64,000 bases of DNA. Origin: Setophaga petechia (taxonomy: Eukaryota > Chordata > Aves > Passeriformes > Parulidae). Of this stretch, positions 36,961 to 49,811 are shown in pieces. Location of the stretch: NCBI GenBank assembly GCA_024362935.1, contig JANCRA010000019.1, positions 650,001 through 714,000 on the forward strand, read 5' to 3'. The notes beneath the pieces are model-generated. The model had not been told where the DNA came from. It ran no database searches and saw nothing but the letters and a program-made list of their open reading frames with translations. A program made the translations under genes and the position numbers. The stretch's first letter is position 1. Each line of letters begins with the position of its first letter.

Positions 36961-39900
36961 ATCCATAGCATTTCCATGATCAGATTTTTCAAAATTATTC
37001 ACCGCTGTAAAAAGCAGTTTTCCTATTTTTTCAAATATTGTCTTTTGCTTTCTCATGTGGAGAATCTCACACTGACAATTACACTTCAGTCTGTAAAACA
37101 GCTCTTGGTAATTTTTTAAAAGATCAGCAATGAATAATTTAAGTAATACTGTTCTTTGGTTTGCATTTTTTTGAAAGTGAAAACACTTCAATGAAAACAT
37201 GCTTTTTTTTGTCTTTACACTTAATGAGCATGAATTATATTTTCTGGTTTTTCTAATGAAGTCATAACCTTATCACATTAATTTTCTTTGCTGTACTCAC
37301 TGTCTTTGCAGTAAGATAATCAATGATGTTAGCTAGAAAAGCAGTTGGCCAGTGTGCTCTTAAGTTACTGTAAAACTGGGGATTTAGTCAGAAGTACTCC
37401 TATTTTCTTCTGGAACATTAAATTGAAGGCTTAAAATACAGCCTTTCAGTAAGCAGTTCCTTAGAGAAGATAAAAAACAGCTCATAAACCAAAAAAGGAT
37501 GTGGCAAAAGAGACAAATTTTTCTAACGTACACAGCATAAATTGCACTGAAGTAAATTCAAATCTCCTAAGGAAATGTTGCTTCCTTAAAAACAACAAAT
37601 GCCAGCACTAAGATGCTCTGAATTGCAATTTGACCTTTCAAATTACTCTCAAAAAAGGGTACAGTTTTATTGTTAGCACCTGTTCTCAAGTTTTATCACA
37701 GTAGTTACTTTCTGTCTCTTTGTCCATATTCAACACTGCCTAATATTGGTTAGAATCGACATAAAATATCAAGGATTGTAAATGCAAATGACCTATCTAC
37801 CCAATGGAAGGAATAAACTACCCCTAAGTATTTTCTCAGTCATGACAGAAACATCCAGTGCTTTCTTAAGGCTAATAAATGTAGACAAAAACATGTTACT
37901 CTTACACTTTCATGAGACATAAACCTCCGCAGTTCAGTGTCTGTGGAAATTTCTTCTGAACATATCAAAATGATCTTAGGGCTCTGCAGAAACCCTGCTC
38001 ATAAAACAAAAAAGCTAGGATAGTTAAAATTAATACATCATAAATAAAACATGCATTTCTGTATATATTAAGTGACAGGTCTCAGGAACTCCACAACCAC
38101 ATACACGTTCACAGAGCAGCAAAAACACATGCAATTCATTAAACCCACTCAAGTGTGCTGGTTCTTCCTGGCATTATTCATAGTTGAAACATTTCAATTC
38201 TAGTTAACGAAAAAAAATTCCTCTAATTTAAAAGTAAAACAAGAAAATTAGTTCTGTGTTTCAGGATTACAATCCCACAGTGCCTTCAACTAGCCACATT
38301 AAGGCTTAGGGTGGTTAATTTTAAAATGTTTGAGGGTTTTTGTGGCTGTTTTTTTTTTAAATTTTTTTATAAAGAAGTAATGCAGCCCACTCAAACAGAA
38401 ATCTTTGCAAACACAAATCTCTTCAATATTTTTTTCCAGTATGCCATACAAATCCAGACAGAAAAACAATATAAAAGTGCCAACCTATATTTTAATTATG
38501 AGAAGAAAATGTAATTCGTTAAATACAAATGCTCTTAAATAAGCAAAAGGAACAGATGGGCTGCAAAAAGCAGGATAAGAGCAGTGTATCCTGCAGGATA
38601 TAGTACTTAGGTGACAGATGATAGAATGGGGGTGACAGTATCCCCCTACTTTTCACCTGTTTTAACCATAAAAGCTCCCTGCCAAGCACCTACATGGTTA
38701 GGACACCTCATCTGGAGTGCCTATGCAAAAAGAGGCAAAGCACCCTGAATGAAATGGATTGGCTTGCTGCAATGAAAATAAATGGTTAAGAATTAGATTC
38801 TTCATCTCAGATTCAATGTTCATAAGCCAGAGGTGTGATGTCAAGCTCTGACCCCAATCCACTGTTACTCAGCATTTGGCTTTATCTTGTTTACAGAAAT
38901 GACCACAAAGTGTATTTTCCTACTCTAGTTCTGTTTTAATGGTTTGCTAGCTCTCCATGCTGCTATCCTCAGACAAAGATCCACCCTCTCAATTTAAAAA
39001 AAAAAGAAAATCAGCTGCCTGCACCTTTCCTTAAAGCCTTGTTACATTTTAGGGCCATTCCAACAAACATCAGCAGCTTTTCTCCACTTTGGGTCCTCCA
39101 AAAAAGAAGGATAATTTTTTCCCTGAAAATTTATTTTGTAACATCATTAGAGCATTACCTAAGTGGAACTGGCAGAGCCCTGGGGGAAGGGACCATGAAT
39201 TACTGCTTTTTTCTTGCATTCTTCTCTTGCAATCTGCTTTTGGTTACCTGCTGCAGACCAGATAACTGTAGTCAGCAGAACTTTGGTCTGGCACTGCACA
39301 GCCCATTAGAACTGGGCAGAAAAGAAACCTCTTTATATAAAACCAGAAAACATAAAAAACAGCTTTTCATATGAAAGCTGTTTCAGTGCAACACCAGATG
39401 CAGGAGGAAATCATTATTCTGGGTTGCAGCTGGTAAATTCCTGAAATACAGATCTGTGTTGCTTCTGTAACTTTTTTGTCAATGTATTAAAAAAAGGAAG
39501 CAAAACCCCAGCAAGTTCCTTCTGAAGATCCAATTTTTCCTAAAAGCCTGGTCTACCTTATTTATAATCTCTTTTCTGCAAATTAATGTTTTAATGAGTT
39601 GTACAGTGAGAAAAAAGGGCCATACAGACTTTTGTATTTGCATATTGAAAAATTGATTTTACCTGAAAGTGGTAACAATTGACCTCATCAGTTACATGGG
39701 GCCAGAAAAGAACACACTTCTACCATGCTGAACAGTTCCAGCTTTTAACTTTTGGAAAATTAATTATTATTATTCCTTAATGCAGCATTATCAGTAAATC
39801 TTTACTCAGATGTCTGTAAGCCTTTTTAAGAATTTTTCATTCAAGAGAATAAACTGTTCTGAAAAACAAACCAGCTAAAATAGTTATCATGGCGCAGTTT

Positions 39901-42900
39901 AAATAGCTTCCACCACAAATAAAACTATTCTGATGAGTCTACACGTGTCTGAGGTCCACGTCTGCATAAATCAAAGAGAAACGTGAAAGTCATTCTATTA
40001 ATTTATTAGTCACACGGTATAAGAAAGGAGAAAAAAGCCTATACTCTTAAATTTGTCCCTGTCTCTTCATAAAATCATCCTCAAGAATTCAAATAGGAAG
40101 AAGCAGCTTGCCACTGAAAAGCAAAGTATCTGAGTGCCATGGCTATAACACACCAGCAAGGGGAGTAGTAACACTTTGAGAACTTCTGTCTCCAGTGACA
40201 GTCAACTTCACATAAATGCAGTAAGGTATACAATATTGATGCCAGGCTGTATAGACAGTGGAAGGGATATTAATTCCACTGAAAGGCTGAGAAATCTAAA
40301 AAAGCAACCCAAACCCCACACAGATGCTTGCTAGAAGGTGGAGGTACACATAAAGGATCTCAGATCAGCCCCATATGCCACTCACCAAACAACCCAAGGC
40401 AGCAAGCTAAAATAAAGCCCTCTCAGATCTGAGACTGTTATTTTCATTTCATGTATTTTTATATATATACACATACATATACATAAGTTGCTTTCTGTGT
40501 TTTCTCCTTTTAAACAGTAATGACTACATATTTATTTCTATGGGAAGGAGAGACACTTTCTAGCATCCTAAGAAAATAAACAGATGGCACTGCTGGGGTG
40601 GAAGGTAGGAGAGATGAAGCATTCTCAAGTCTCAGTTGCAACCCTTGATAAGGAAAGTAGAAGGTGGAATTCCTCAAAGCAGGCTTTTACACCTGGATTT
40701 CTTAGGGACAGATAACTGAGCCAGCACTTTCATAGAGGAGTACATTTTATAACTGCTGGCAGGCTGACCTTTTAAATGCTTGTGCCTGCAGCACTGACAC
40801 AGACTTGCCCATGGTGGTACTAAAGGCAGAGCTGGACATCCCACCACAGTTCCCACCACAGAGAGAAAAAAAAAGAGGGAGCACTGACAGTGCCTCTTCC
40901 CTTCATCATTCCCACTCTTCCTTTTCAATCCTGTCCTACCAAAGGTACCTCTGAACAGTGGCGCTGCCCAACACAACTACAGCCCAACCACAGAGCAGAA
41001 TACCACAAGTCCCAAGCAGGGAAATGCTGTAAAAAAGATGCAAAGGTGAGAAGAAAAATTGCTACCTGCACCAGGTTCTTTGCTACAGCCAAGGTTCCCG
41101 CATTCATACCTTTTCTACTGCACTGTGAGTTTTTTAGAAAGAAACAATAATCCCTCTCCCTTCAAAATGCTGCAAGTATTTAACAACTGCTACCCAAGTA
41201 GGTAACCAAGGCATTTAATCAACTTGTAAATGCCCAAGTGTGAAGGCAACCTAAGTACTAATCATGAAATTACTATGCATGACAAAATTCAGAATAGTGT
41301 TTTGCTGTAATTGTGCATAATTTAACTCAAAAAGGCAAGAGGAGTTATATTTGGATACAGGAGAAAGAGGTCAATTTGATGAGGGGGAAAAAATGCTGTC
41401 ATTTTTACTAGTCTGAGAGAGAAATCCTTCACCCAGTGTAAGAATTTTAGGATGTTGCTTCTCCAATGTGATGCCATGGGGACAAGTCATCATCAAAGGA
41501 ACGTGTAATAGAAAAAATGGTGTTCCAGAGACAGATTTTCAACAAAAGAAACCCACCTCTGTTACCTTAAAGCACATTTATTAACTGCAGCTTCCGCCAC
41601 TGGAGGCAGATAGAGACCTATATGCTACAATCCCAGAGTACAGATGTAAAAATATAAAAAATATAAGTTTTCCCCCTTCTGATAAGAAGGAATGGAAATA
41701 ATAAATAAAAAATACAGGATGGTCTCAATAATTTCCTAATAATTTCATGACATTTGTGGACAATGGGCTCAGCAGATTTCCTAATTTTGAGTTTGCAAGT
41801 GGATGTTGATGGGGACAAATCCAGACCTGGTTTGGACAATTTCTTCTTTTCTACGAAGGGACAAGATATGGGATGCAGGACATCTGTCCTGGATACACTG
41901 CTTTTGACATGGGTGACCTACACAGAGCCTTTCAAATGCAGACACAGATGAAGGATGTGTGGATAGTGGATTCTGAAGGTCTGTCCACCCCATCTGGTCA
42001 GCCTGTCTCCCCTGAACTTTGTTAACAGGGCACCAGCCAAGAAGGAGAGCCACAAGCCTCCTACCCCCTCACTCAAACGTTGACTTTGCCCTCCTTTTGT
42101 ACCCTTCCCCTCATTAGCACCAACCCAAAACAATTACATCTAATCCCTTTACCTGGCAGAAAGCTAGCAGAGAAACATAAGCAGGAGTCCAACCTCAGGA
42201 ATTTTGTGACACAGAGGAGAAGGAAACCAGAGCATGAAGTGCCTTCCACCATGCATGGCCCACTGCATTGGTCTGAGCAGCTAATCCGTGCTCTCTGACA
42301 CAATCCTGAGGGCATCAATCCTTGGGACAGAATTCTTGGACCAGAAGTTGAAAGAACATAAGATAATATCAGGCATAAGTGCTTTTCAGATAACCAAGTT
42401 CAAAAAGGGTACTGAGGGCATAGAGGCTATGGTAAGAAATTATCTTGATGCTAATGCAAATGATTCTAGTTTCTTCCAAAACATGCTCTTGCACTTAACC
42501 TTTAAGGCACACCTTTCCAAGGAAATACTCTTATCAAATCACAATAAAAATTCCTTGGGGTTTATTTTAAATACAAGTAAATTGCATTAGCATAAATGCA
42601 TCTCCATCTTAAGAGGCAGATTCTTTGATAGGTAGCTTTCAATGTACATAGACTGCAAAAACAGGAGGATGGCTTTAACAACCAGCCTCTAAACTTCCCT
42701 AGAATGCAGCTGGATTGGTAACTCTCTTAAAGGCATAAAATGGATGTATTTTTCCACTGAAGGTGTATGCCTTGGCAGCTTTGGGTGACTAAAAATATAT
42801 TTTATTGGTTTTGAAGACATCTGGAAAAATAAGCCATTTTTGTTTATTTGGAAAAGGTAGTAGAAACAGGATCTATTTTCAAGAAACAAACGTGTAAACA

Positions 42901-44354
42901 CAGTTCTCTAGGCAGGCACAATATACACCACAGCCTTGTCTAAGATCTCATATGTATTCTATATAGACTTTCTTCATAATCTAACACTGATCACATAATG
43001 TTCATGTGACCACAAAAGGTTTGCTTTGCTTTGGACAAAGGATGGCAGCTTCAGACATTGTGTTAAGTTATAGCTGGGTTAGTCCAGCCTACACAAGCCC
43101 CTACTACCCTTGGGTAGGAACACCAGTCATGATTACACAATAATCTGCTGATCTTTCTATTAGCCATTTTCATCTTCCCAGTTTTCAGTCTCTGTATCAC
43201 AAACAGGCACAGGTAACCCAGTTTTCCCTGTGTTAGTTGTCTTCTTCCTTATGTATTGAAGTCTGAAAGGATAATTTAATTTGTAAAAAGAGAAAAAATA
43301 CTCAAGACCATAGAGAAAAACAGGACTCTGGAAAGAGATGCTCTGGCATGAAGCTATAATAAGAAAATGAACACAGCCATGGCTGGCCTTTCATCTTTTC
43401 ATCATCATCCTAAGAAAGATTCTTTTTCTGATCCTCCTGGTTTGCATATGTGTGCCTTATCCTCCTCCTTTCTCTTTAAAGTAGCAGAAATTTTTATCTT
43501 TAATCCCCTTGTCATCTGCTAGACAAAAATACAGATTCAATGTCTTTGTTTATTTTTGAAAAATAGCATTATTATCAAGAATGTTGCTAATTATCAGTTA
43601 CTTTGAGAGCTATGAAACACTTCTACCTTGGGAAAATATTTGGGGTTTCTCAAAAACTTCTCTACTTGAAATCAGGAAGAAGTGTGTAAGATTAGAATTA
43701 CTTTATAACCAAAGAGTACTTTTTACTCTTTTGACTAGCTGAATCTTCAAAATGATTTCAAAACATGTTGTCCTTTTACTTAGGCTGCAAACTCTGACAA
43801 ATTCAGAATAACTAAGAAAGGATTCTTTTATTCAGAAGATGTCAAAACAATAATGTCAGCAGAGTTCTCCAAAGAAATGAATTTAAATAGAAAATTCATT
43901 TGAAATTTTCCTTCCCACACACTGTTTTGCAGTTGCACTGGATCAGCACTTCCTTCTGAAGGAGGATGTTTTGTCACAAAGATCCCTGACTTGCTCTAGG
44001 GCTCTGTGCTTACTTGTATTTTAGTAACAGGACAATCAAGGCCTGAAAAGATGTTTTTCTGCAATAAGTACTGTACCCTTCCTCCTTGAGGTCCAGCTGC
44101 ATGTGATCCCAAGCCAAGGGCTGGTACAGCACAGCTGTGCTACCTTGGCTCAGATTTCTGAGAAAACTGGAAATCTGTGAGGCAGGGATGTGAGAAAGTG
44201 GGCTAGAGCCACGCAAGAAAGGATGGGAGAGGTGCAGGCAGAGATGCAGTTATTGAGCTGAGGATGGCTGCTGCTGCAGGATTCAAGAGAAAAACACCAA
44301 CATGAGGAAAGTATAAATTACCTAGGGGACTGGATGAAAAATACAGCATCTTAC

Positions 44355-44378
44355 CTGTTTCCTTCTGTTCTCTAATTT
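44355..44378 (-). CDS. CHST9: Probable CHST9 stem micro-exon (24 nt)
   Basis: The minus strand has an acceptor ending ttgttccag after a T-rich tract, 24 nt, then a near-consensus donor CAG then gtaagatg. In the phase required by the 38-nt exon (intron phase 1 on both sides), it encodes IREQKET flanked by split codons. Human CHST9, from memory, has RREQKVT in the stem shortly after the membrane anchor, which is upstream of STEKIQ. Strand, order and phase therefore all fit. The exon is very short and the match is only about six residues, so chance is possible. Spliced RNA reads across it would settle the matter. Confidence 0.5.
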
Positions 44379-47300
44379 CTGGAACAAATGAGTATTCAAA
44401 AAGAAAAAGCATCAAACAGACAACTAAACTGACTGCAGTGGAAGTTCAATTATCATCTCAAATATTAATCTGTGTAATTTTAACTCAGTTCCATTGCTAA
44501 AGTAGATATTTACTATATATGAATGAATAAAACAGTATTTAGTATTATCCTCAAATAATCTTTCTGTAGAATATTTTACTTTTGAACTGCATGCTTCTAT
44601 CTGTCAGTGGTCTAAACCTACCTGATTATTCCCATTTTACTGCATTGTTTATCCTATAACCTCGTCTCATAGCTTGGAATGAATCATGGTAAATCTGTAC
44701 ATCTAGTGGCTTCCTGATAAAACACATTTCCAATACTATTTTTAAGCACACAGTGTGGCTAGGGGCACTACGTGACAGATGCTATGGAATCACGGAACAT
44801 TTGAATATTACTATTTTAATTTTAGAAGAAGTGTTATACATACCACATGGGCTTGTTAGTGATTGTATTACAGCCTACGTGTTTGGGAGGTGAGTTACCA
44901 CAGGAGCAAGTGATCAGAGTGGGCTGGGGATACTGAAAAGGCAGGTTCTATGTCATACCCACAGTGGTCTACAACAAGGACATGTATTATTTATTATGCA
45001 TTTATTAATTCTCCTGCTGCAGAAGATAGGCGACCTACTCTAAACTGAGCATACATGTAGCTTGTTTATAGATAACATGTTTCCTCTTTTCTGAATAAAC
45101 TCTTTTTTGCTTTAGGAAAGCTTGCTTCTTGCCTCATAAACTTGTCACTTCCAAACCTGGTTCTATATTAGGGAAGACGATGAAGTACAGGCAAATGGGC
45201 TGATGGCCACCACACGATCCAGGTCATGAGACATTCAGATTTAGCTGGGAAAACACTGCTTGTGGTGCTGAATGAGACATGCCCCATCTGGCCAGGGCTC
45301 TGCAGTGTGTTCTGCAAAGAAGGATATTTCAAAGATTTCCAGGAAGTAAGGCACCTTCCTGATGAAAGGTGTATTCGGGAACTCTGACATTCCTTCGGGC
45401 TGTGGCCCAAAGCTAGACTTGGCTGTCCACTAACATAAAAAGATATTCCATTTGCTCCCATAGAAATATGAGAAAGAAGTTTAAGAAATATGCTTTTCCT
45501 GCTGTTGGAGTCAAGACCAAAATGAACACAGGCAGCTCCTTTTACGTAACACCAAACTGGGAAGACTTTTTCCAAAGCTTGCTCAAGGAAACAGGCACAC
45601 TGCCCACTAGCCATTGTGCAATTCCACAACTTCAGCTGCTCTCAAATGGCATTTCATTCACAAGCCCCTCTAGCCTAGAAGAGGTAAAGAACTAGTCTGT
45701 GCATTATTGTACACTTCAGTTTCTTCAGAAACTATAAATACAGGACTACCTTTGCTGAACAGCATCATCAGAAACAAATTTGTAGCAATGGTAGTAATTT
45801 TCTCCTTAATTCCAAAGGATGCAAGGGTAAGGTGTACAACAGGACTGCATCAGTTACTGTCCACCATTGGTATGATAATGGGTTTAAAAGTCATTAAAAA
45901 TAAAGTAAAACGTTCATGCTAATTTACTGGATTAGACATCAAGTTGTTTGCATTACAAAGTCAAGGAACAACTGCTTCTGATGATGCCAATGTAAATTAT
46001 CACAAAACAAATCATTTGTTTCGCAGCCAAAATTGTAGAAGTGCATGGTACTACCAGATACACTTCAAATACAACCCAGTTGCCACCGCCTGCCAGTCCT
46101 GCAAACTAATAATTTAGTTTCCTTGTGGCATTACAGTGATGCACAATATGTATGCAACTCACATAATTTACTAATGGTATTTTTTCCTTTTTCTAAATTC
46201 AAGCTACACACAAAACTACAGATATATTTTCACATCTGATTAATTTCATTATCATTTATGCTAAGTCTGCTCCAACTGAACCTAAAAAATGTGGAGGAAA
46301 ACAGTTTTGTTTTTCTTTAAGCTTGGATTTAGATTTAAGAAGACAAGTAGCAGCAGCAGCATGAGACACATATAATAGGGCTTAATTACATCTCACACAG
46401 GCTTAATTACGAGAAGTGGCAGAAAGAACCTGCAACATTTCATCATTAGAGAAAAGTTATCAACCATGTTTCCCAAACTTTTAGTACAGAAGTGCTATTA
46501 ATTGCTTACTGCCAGCACACAGAATTCGCATTTGTTATTCAGGCTGATATACATATCACAACTGCCACAAGAAATGGATAACTGAATTAGTTTGATGAAT
46601 TTTGTAATAATAAACATAGCATTTCCACAAAAAGCTTAGGGTATTGAAAGCCTGCATTTATGAGTTCTGATTTCTGCAGCAACCGGTTTGCCTTTTTTTC
46701 TACTTGTAAATTCAGGATAAAATATTGCTATTGTTATATCCTTTGATATCCTTATTTAATTCCCAATCCATAGAGGAGATAGTCTATAGGCCCATGTAAG
46801 TAAAACAGTCATTTCAGAACTAGTTGAAATACACTATTTCATCCACAGAGGCAACTTAAAACAAGTTTGTTTCTGGGCAAAGAAAATGAGAAGAAATTTT
46901 TAAAAGTGTATTTCCACAGTATCCCATGGAACAGCTTTATGAAAATTTTTATTTTCATAAATATTAATTCAAAAATATATTTAAAAAAATTATTTTCATA
47001 AATTTTAATTTTGATTATTTCATGACACATTAGCTGCAGTTTCATACAGTTATTTAGATGCAAGTGATGACCTTTCATTGCATAGATTTAGGTGAAAAAT
47101 GCTAATACTGATTATTGTACCATTGACTGATTCACACAGACTTTTATCTAGACCACTTGCAACACACCATTATGTGTTCATCTTAAGTCATGCATTACAA
47201 TAGTTTGGAGATAGAAACAAGTTCCAGAAAAGCTGAAACCATTATTTCAACACCTGGTGCAATCTGTCAAAAAAAAACCCGAAAGTTTTTCCAGCAATTC

Positions 47301-47531
47301 TGACTTTTACAAGAAATGCATATGTCACTGAAAATAACTTGACAAAATAATTTGGAGCAGGCCTAATCCATTCCTGGCTTCTTTGATGGCATTTAGTACA
47401 GGTTCACTTCTTAGACGTTCTGCTGTATTATTGTTGTAAACATCTCTGAGCAACAACACTCCAAACCTGGTTACTCAGCCTGCACTACTTCCTGGTCATC
47501 AAAGCTGAGCACTTCTGCCATGCTGCAGAGA

Positions 47532-47571
47532 GCATGTATGAAATACGGACTGCATGCATGAAATACGGACT
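47532..47571 (+). repeat. 20-bp tandem duplication, two copies
   Basis: The units at 47532-47551 and 47552-47571 differ at one base (gcatgTatg versus gcatgCatg, both followed by aaatacggact). This looks like a recent local duplication. Confidence 0.9.
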
Positions 47572-47711
47572 GCATGCTGCCATTTTCTGTTTCAGCCCAG
47601 GTCTTCAAGAAAGAAGGTATAAACACCAGGGAATGACCCCCAAATACCTGGTTCTGCTATTGGGTGTCACCCCCAGAGGCCTCAGAGCCCATTGGAAGGG
47701 CAGGACCACTT

Positions 47712-47734
47712 GGGGTGGGAGCTGGGGGTGGGGG
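47712..47734 (+). other. Potential G-quadruplex motif
   Basis: Four G runs of 4, 3, 5 and 5 bases with loops of 1, 4 and 1 nt. A TATA-like CTATAAG lies about 13 bases downstream (around 47747). Formation is predicted by pattern only. Confidence 0.6.
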
Positions 47735-49787
47735 CACCTTTTGCTACTATAAGACACTGTTGAGCAGCTATCTGGGGTTTAGACCTGTAGAAAAGACTAC
47801 AGAGATAGAAATTTCTCACACTGTCTTTCTTTAAATGGCACATTATGTTGCTTCTTTTCCCCAGTACAAAATGTGATGCTTCAAGCAGCAGAGCTTTGAG
47901 GAGTTTTCTTTAGGAAATCATTCCACAGCTTGAAACACATCTTTGACAGAAAACTAAATTCCCTTTAAGTTAAGGAATCCTGAAATCCAGCTGAACACTG
48001 CTGCTACATCTCAGTCACCCAGTTTCACTTCGTCTTTCTGTGGTTATCAGCACTAGGGCAAATTAAGTATTTTCTCTTGAAATAGTAATAATTTTGAAAG
48101 AAAGTGTTATTTAACTTCACTACTTCTAAGGTCTAAGCATTTCTAATAAATATTAATTTTTTTGTCTTTTGTCTGAGGTCAATCCTAATAGGTATCAATA
48201 TTTTACTTATCTGCCTCACTGGCATTTTTAGCAAGGGGGGAAATCAACAGCAGGCTGAAAAGATGCAGTAATAAAGATGTTAAAGAATAAAAACTTGAGC
48301 TTAAATCCTGACCTCTGCAGAGCCTCATTAGTACAATTCACAATGTCTCAATTCATCACCAGTCATCACTTCTCATTATTTATAGTCCTTCAACTCATCT
48401 ACAGTCTGTATGATCATATTTCTATCCAAGCCAACATGTATTAGTTATTTGTGTGTGCTTTGGCAAGATGGTATCAAAAGGTTTACTAAAAAGCATGTAT
48501 TATACCACTTGCCTTTCATCTGCTTATTTTGTAATCTTATCATAAAGGCAAAAAAAGCAATCTGGCTAGATTTATCCTCTCTAAGCCTATTTGTCTTATT
48601 GCTTATGGTTCCATTATTAAAGCTGAGGAAAATAATCTTCTTTACTCAACCCCGCGATGCACTTATCATTTGCCCGCTTTTTATGGTTCTAATTTCACTG
48701 GCTCTTCCAGTTATAGTCACAAAACACTCTCAAAAATGGACCCTGACATGGAAAAAGAAACATGTGCACAGTAAGGATAAGGTTTGTGGAAAGAAGTAGA
48801 AACACAAATGAATTAGGAACAGAAATAGAACACAAGGTATAGCAAATTTTGATCCTAAATCTGCCTCTTCTGACCACAATAAAGTGTGTGTGCTAAAATT
48901 CAGTTCTGCAGCCAGCACTACAAATCAGCCAGCCAGAGCACTTCAGCACTCCCTTAGCTTTAACCACATGAAAAGTCTCTCTTGAATTCAGGGTCTACTC
49001 AAGTGTCACAAGCTAAGCACAAGCTTCACAGAAGGAAAAAAATCAGCCACAGTAAATCACAAGCCTCATTTTATAGCTCTGAGGGCTTACATCCTGCAGA
49101 TGGAGGAAGCAAGAATATAAGGTATGGATATTGGTGCCACTGAGGGGCTCTGAGTTGAGTTCCAAACCTGGCTTTGCACAAGGTTTGTGCTTTTTTCTGT
49201 TATGCCTCTTGATAAGAATTAATTTCTTTTCTTCATTCTCTTTATTATTTACTATTTGGTTCCTGAGCTTCATTTTTTGCCATTCCCAGGAGGATCTTTT
49301 GTAAGAGGTTACACTCTCCCCTTGCTACTACTAAGTTGAGATGCACAGACTTGCCCTCTGCACCAGCAAATTGAAAAAATGGTTTGAGACCTTACTCAGT
49401 ACACTGCAGATCAAGTAGAGGTTCTTTAGTCACCAAAAAATCAAAAGCAAAGGAACTGGAACCTCTGTTTTAAATAGGCAAGTCAATTTTGTCCACAGAA
49501 ACTTTGGGTGTGATAGTTAGGAACTGCATTTTTACATGCTTTTGTTTAATATGTATTTTTTATATGTTCATTTTTCAAGTCCCATTACACACTGAGTCTT
49601 ACTAAATGTCCCTACATTTTTCCTTAGGTATGTTTTCCTCAAGCCAGCAAAACACAAGCCACCTCTGAAAAAATATCTACAAACCAACCTTGCTCAAATT
49701 CCCAAACCCATTCCAATAGTCCAAGACAAAGCCAACCCACCATTACTGCACTATAATGCCATGATGCTGCTTCATGAGAGGTCAAGA

Positions 49788-49811
49788 AAAAATAAATAAA
49801 ATAAATAAATA
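49788..49811. repeat. AAAT microsatellite
   Basis: About five AAAT-type units in AT-rich intron. Confidence 0.8.

Noticed and set aside
39245..39290. Hydrophobic minus-strand segment (KVLLTTVIWSAA) before a donor, considered as the membrane-anchor exon
   Set aside because: It lacks the YLQVW-like motif, has an in-frame stop shortly upstream and no start codon, and it lies downstream of the 44-kb exon, the wrong order for an anchor.
45168..45629. 153-codon minus-strand open frame
   Set aside because: No recognisable domain; most likely a chance frame in intron.
48410..48799. 129-codon plus-strand frame with hydrophobic stretches
   Set aside because: The hydrophobicity follows from T-rich DNA; there is no family match or gene signals.
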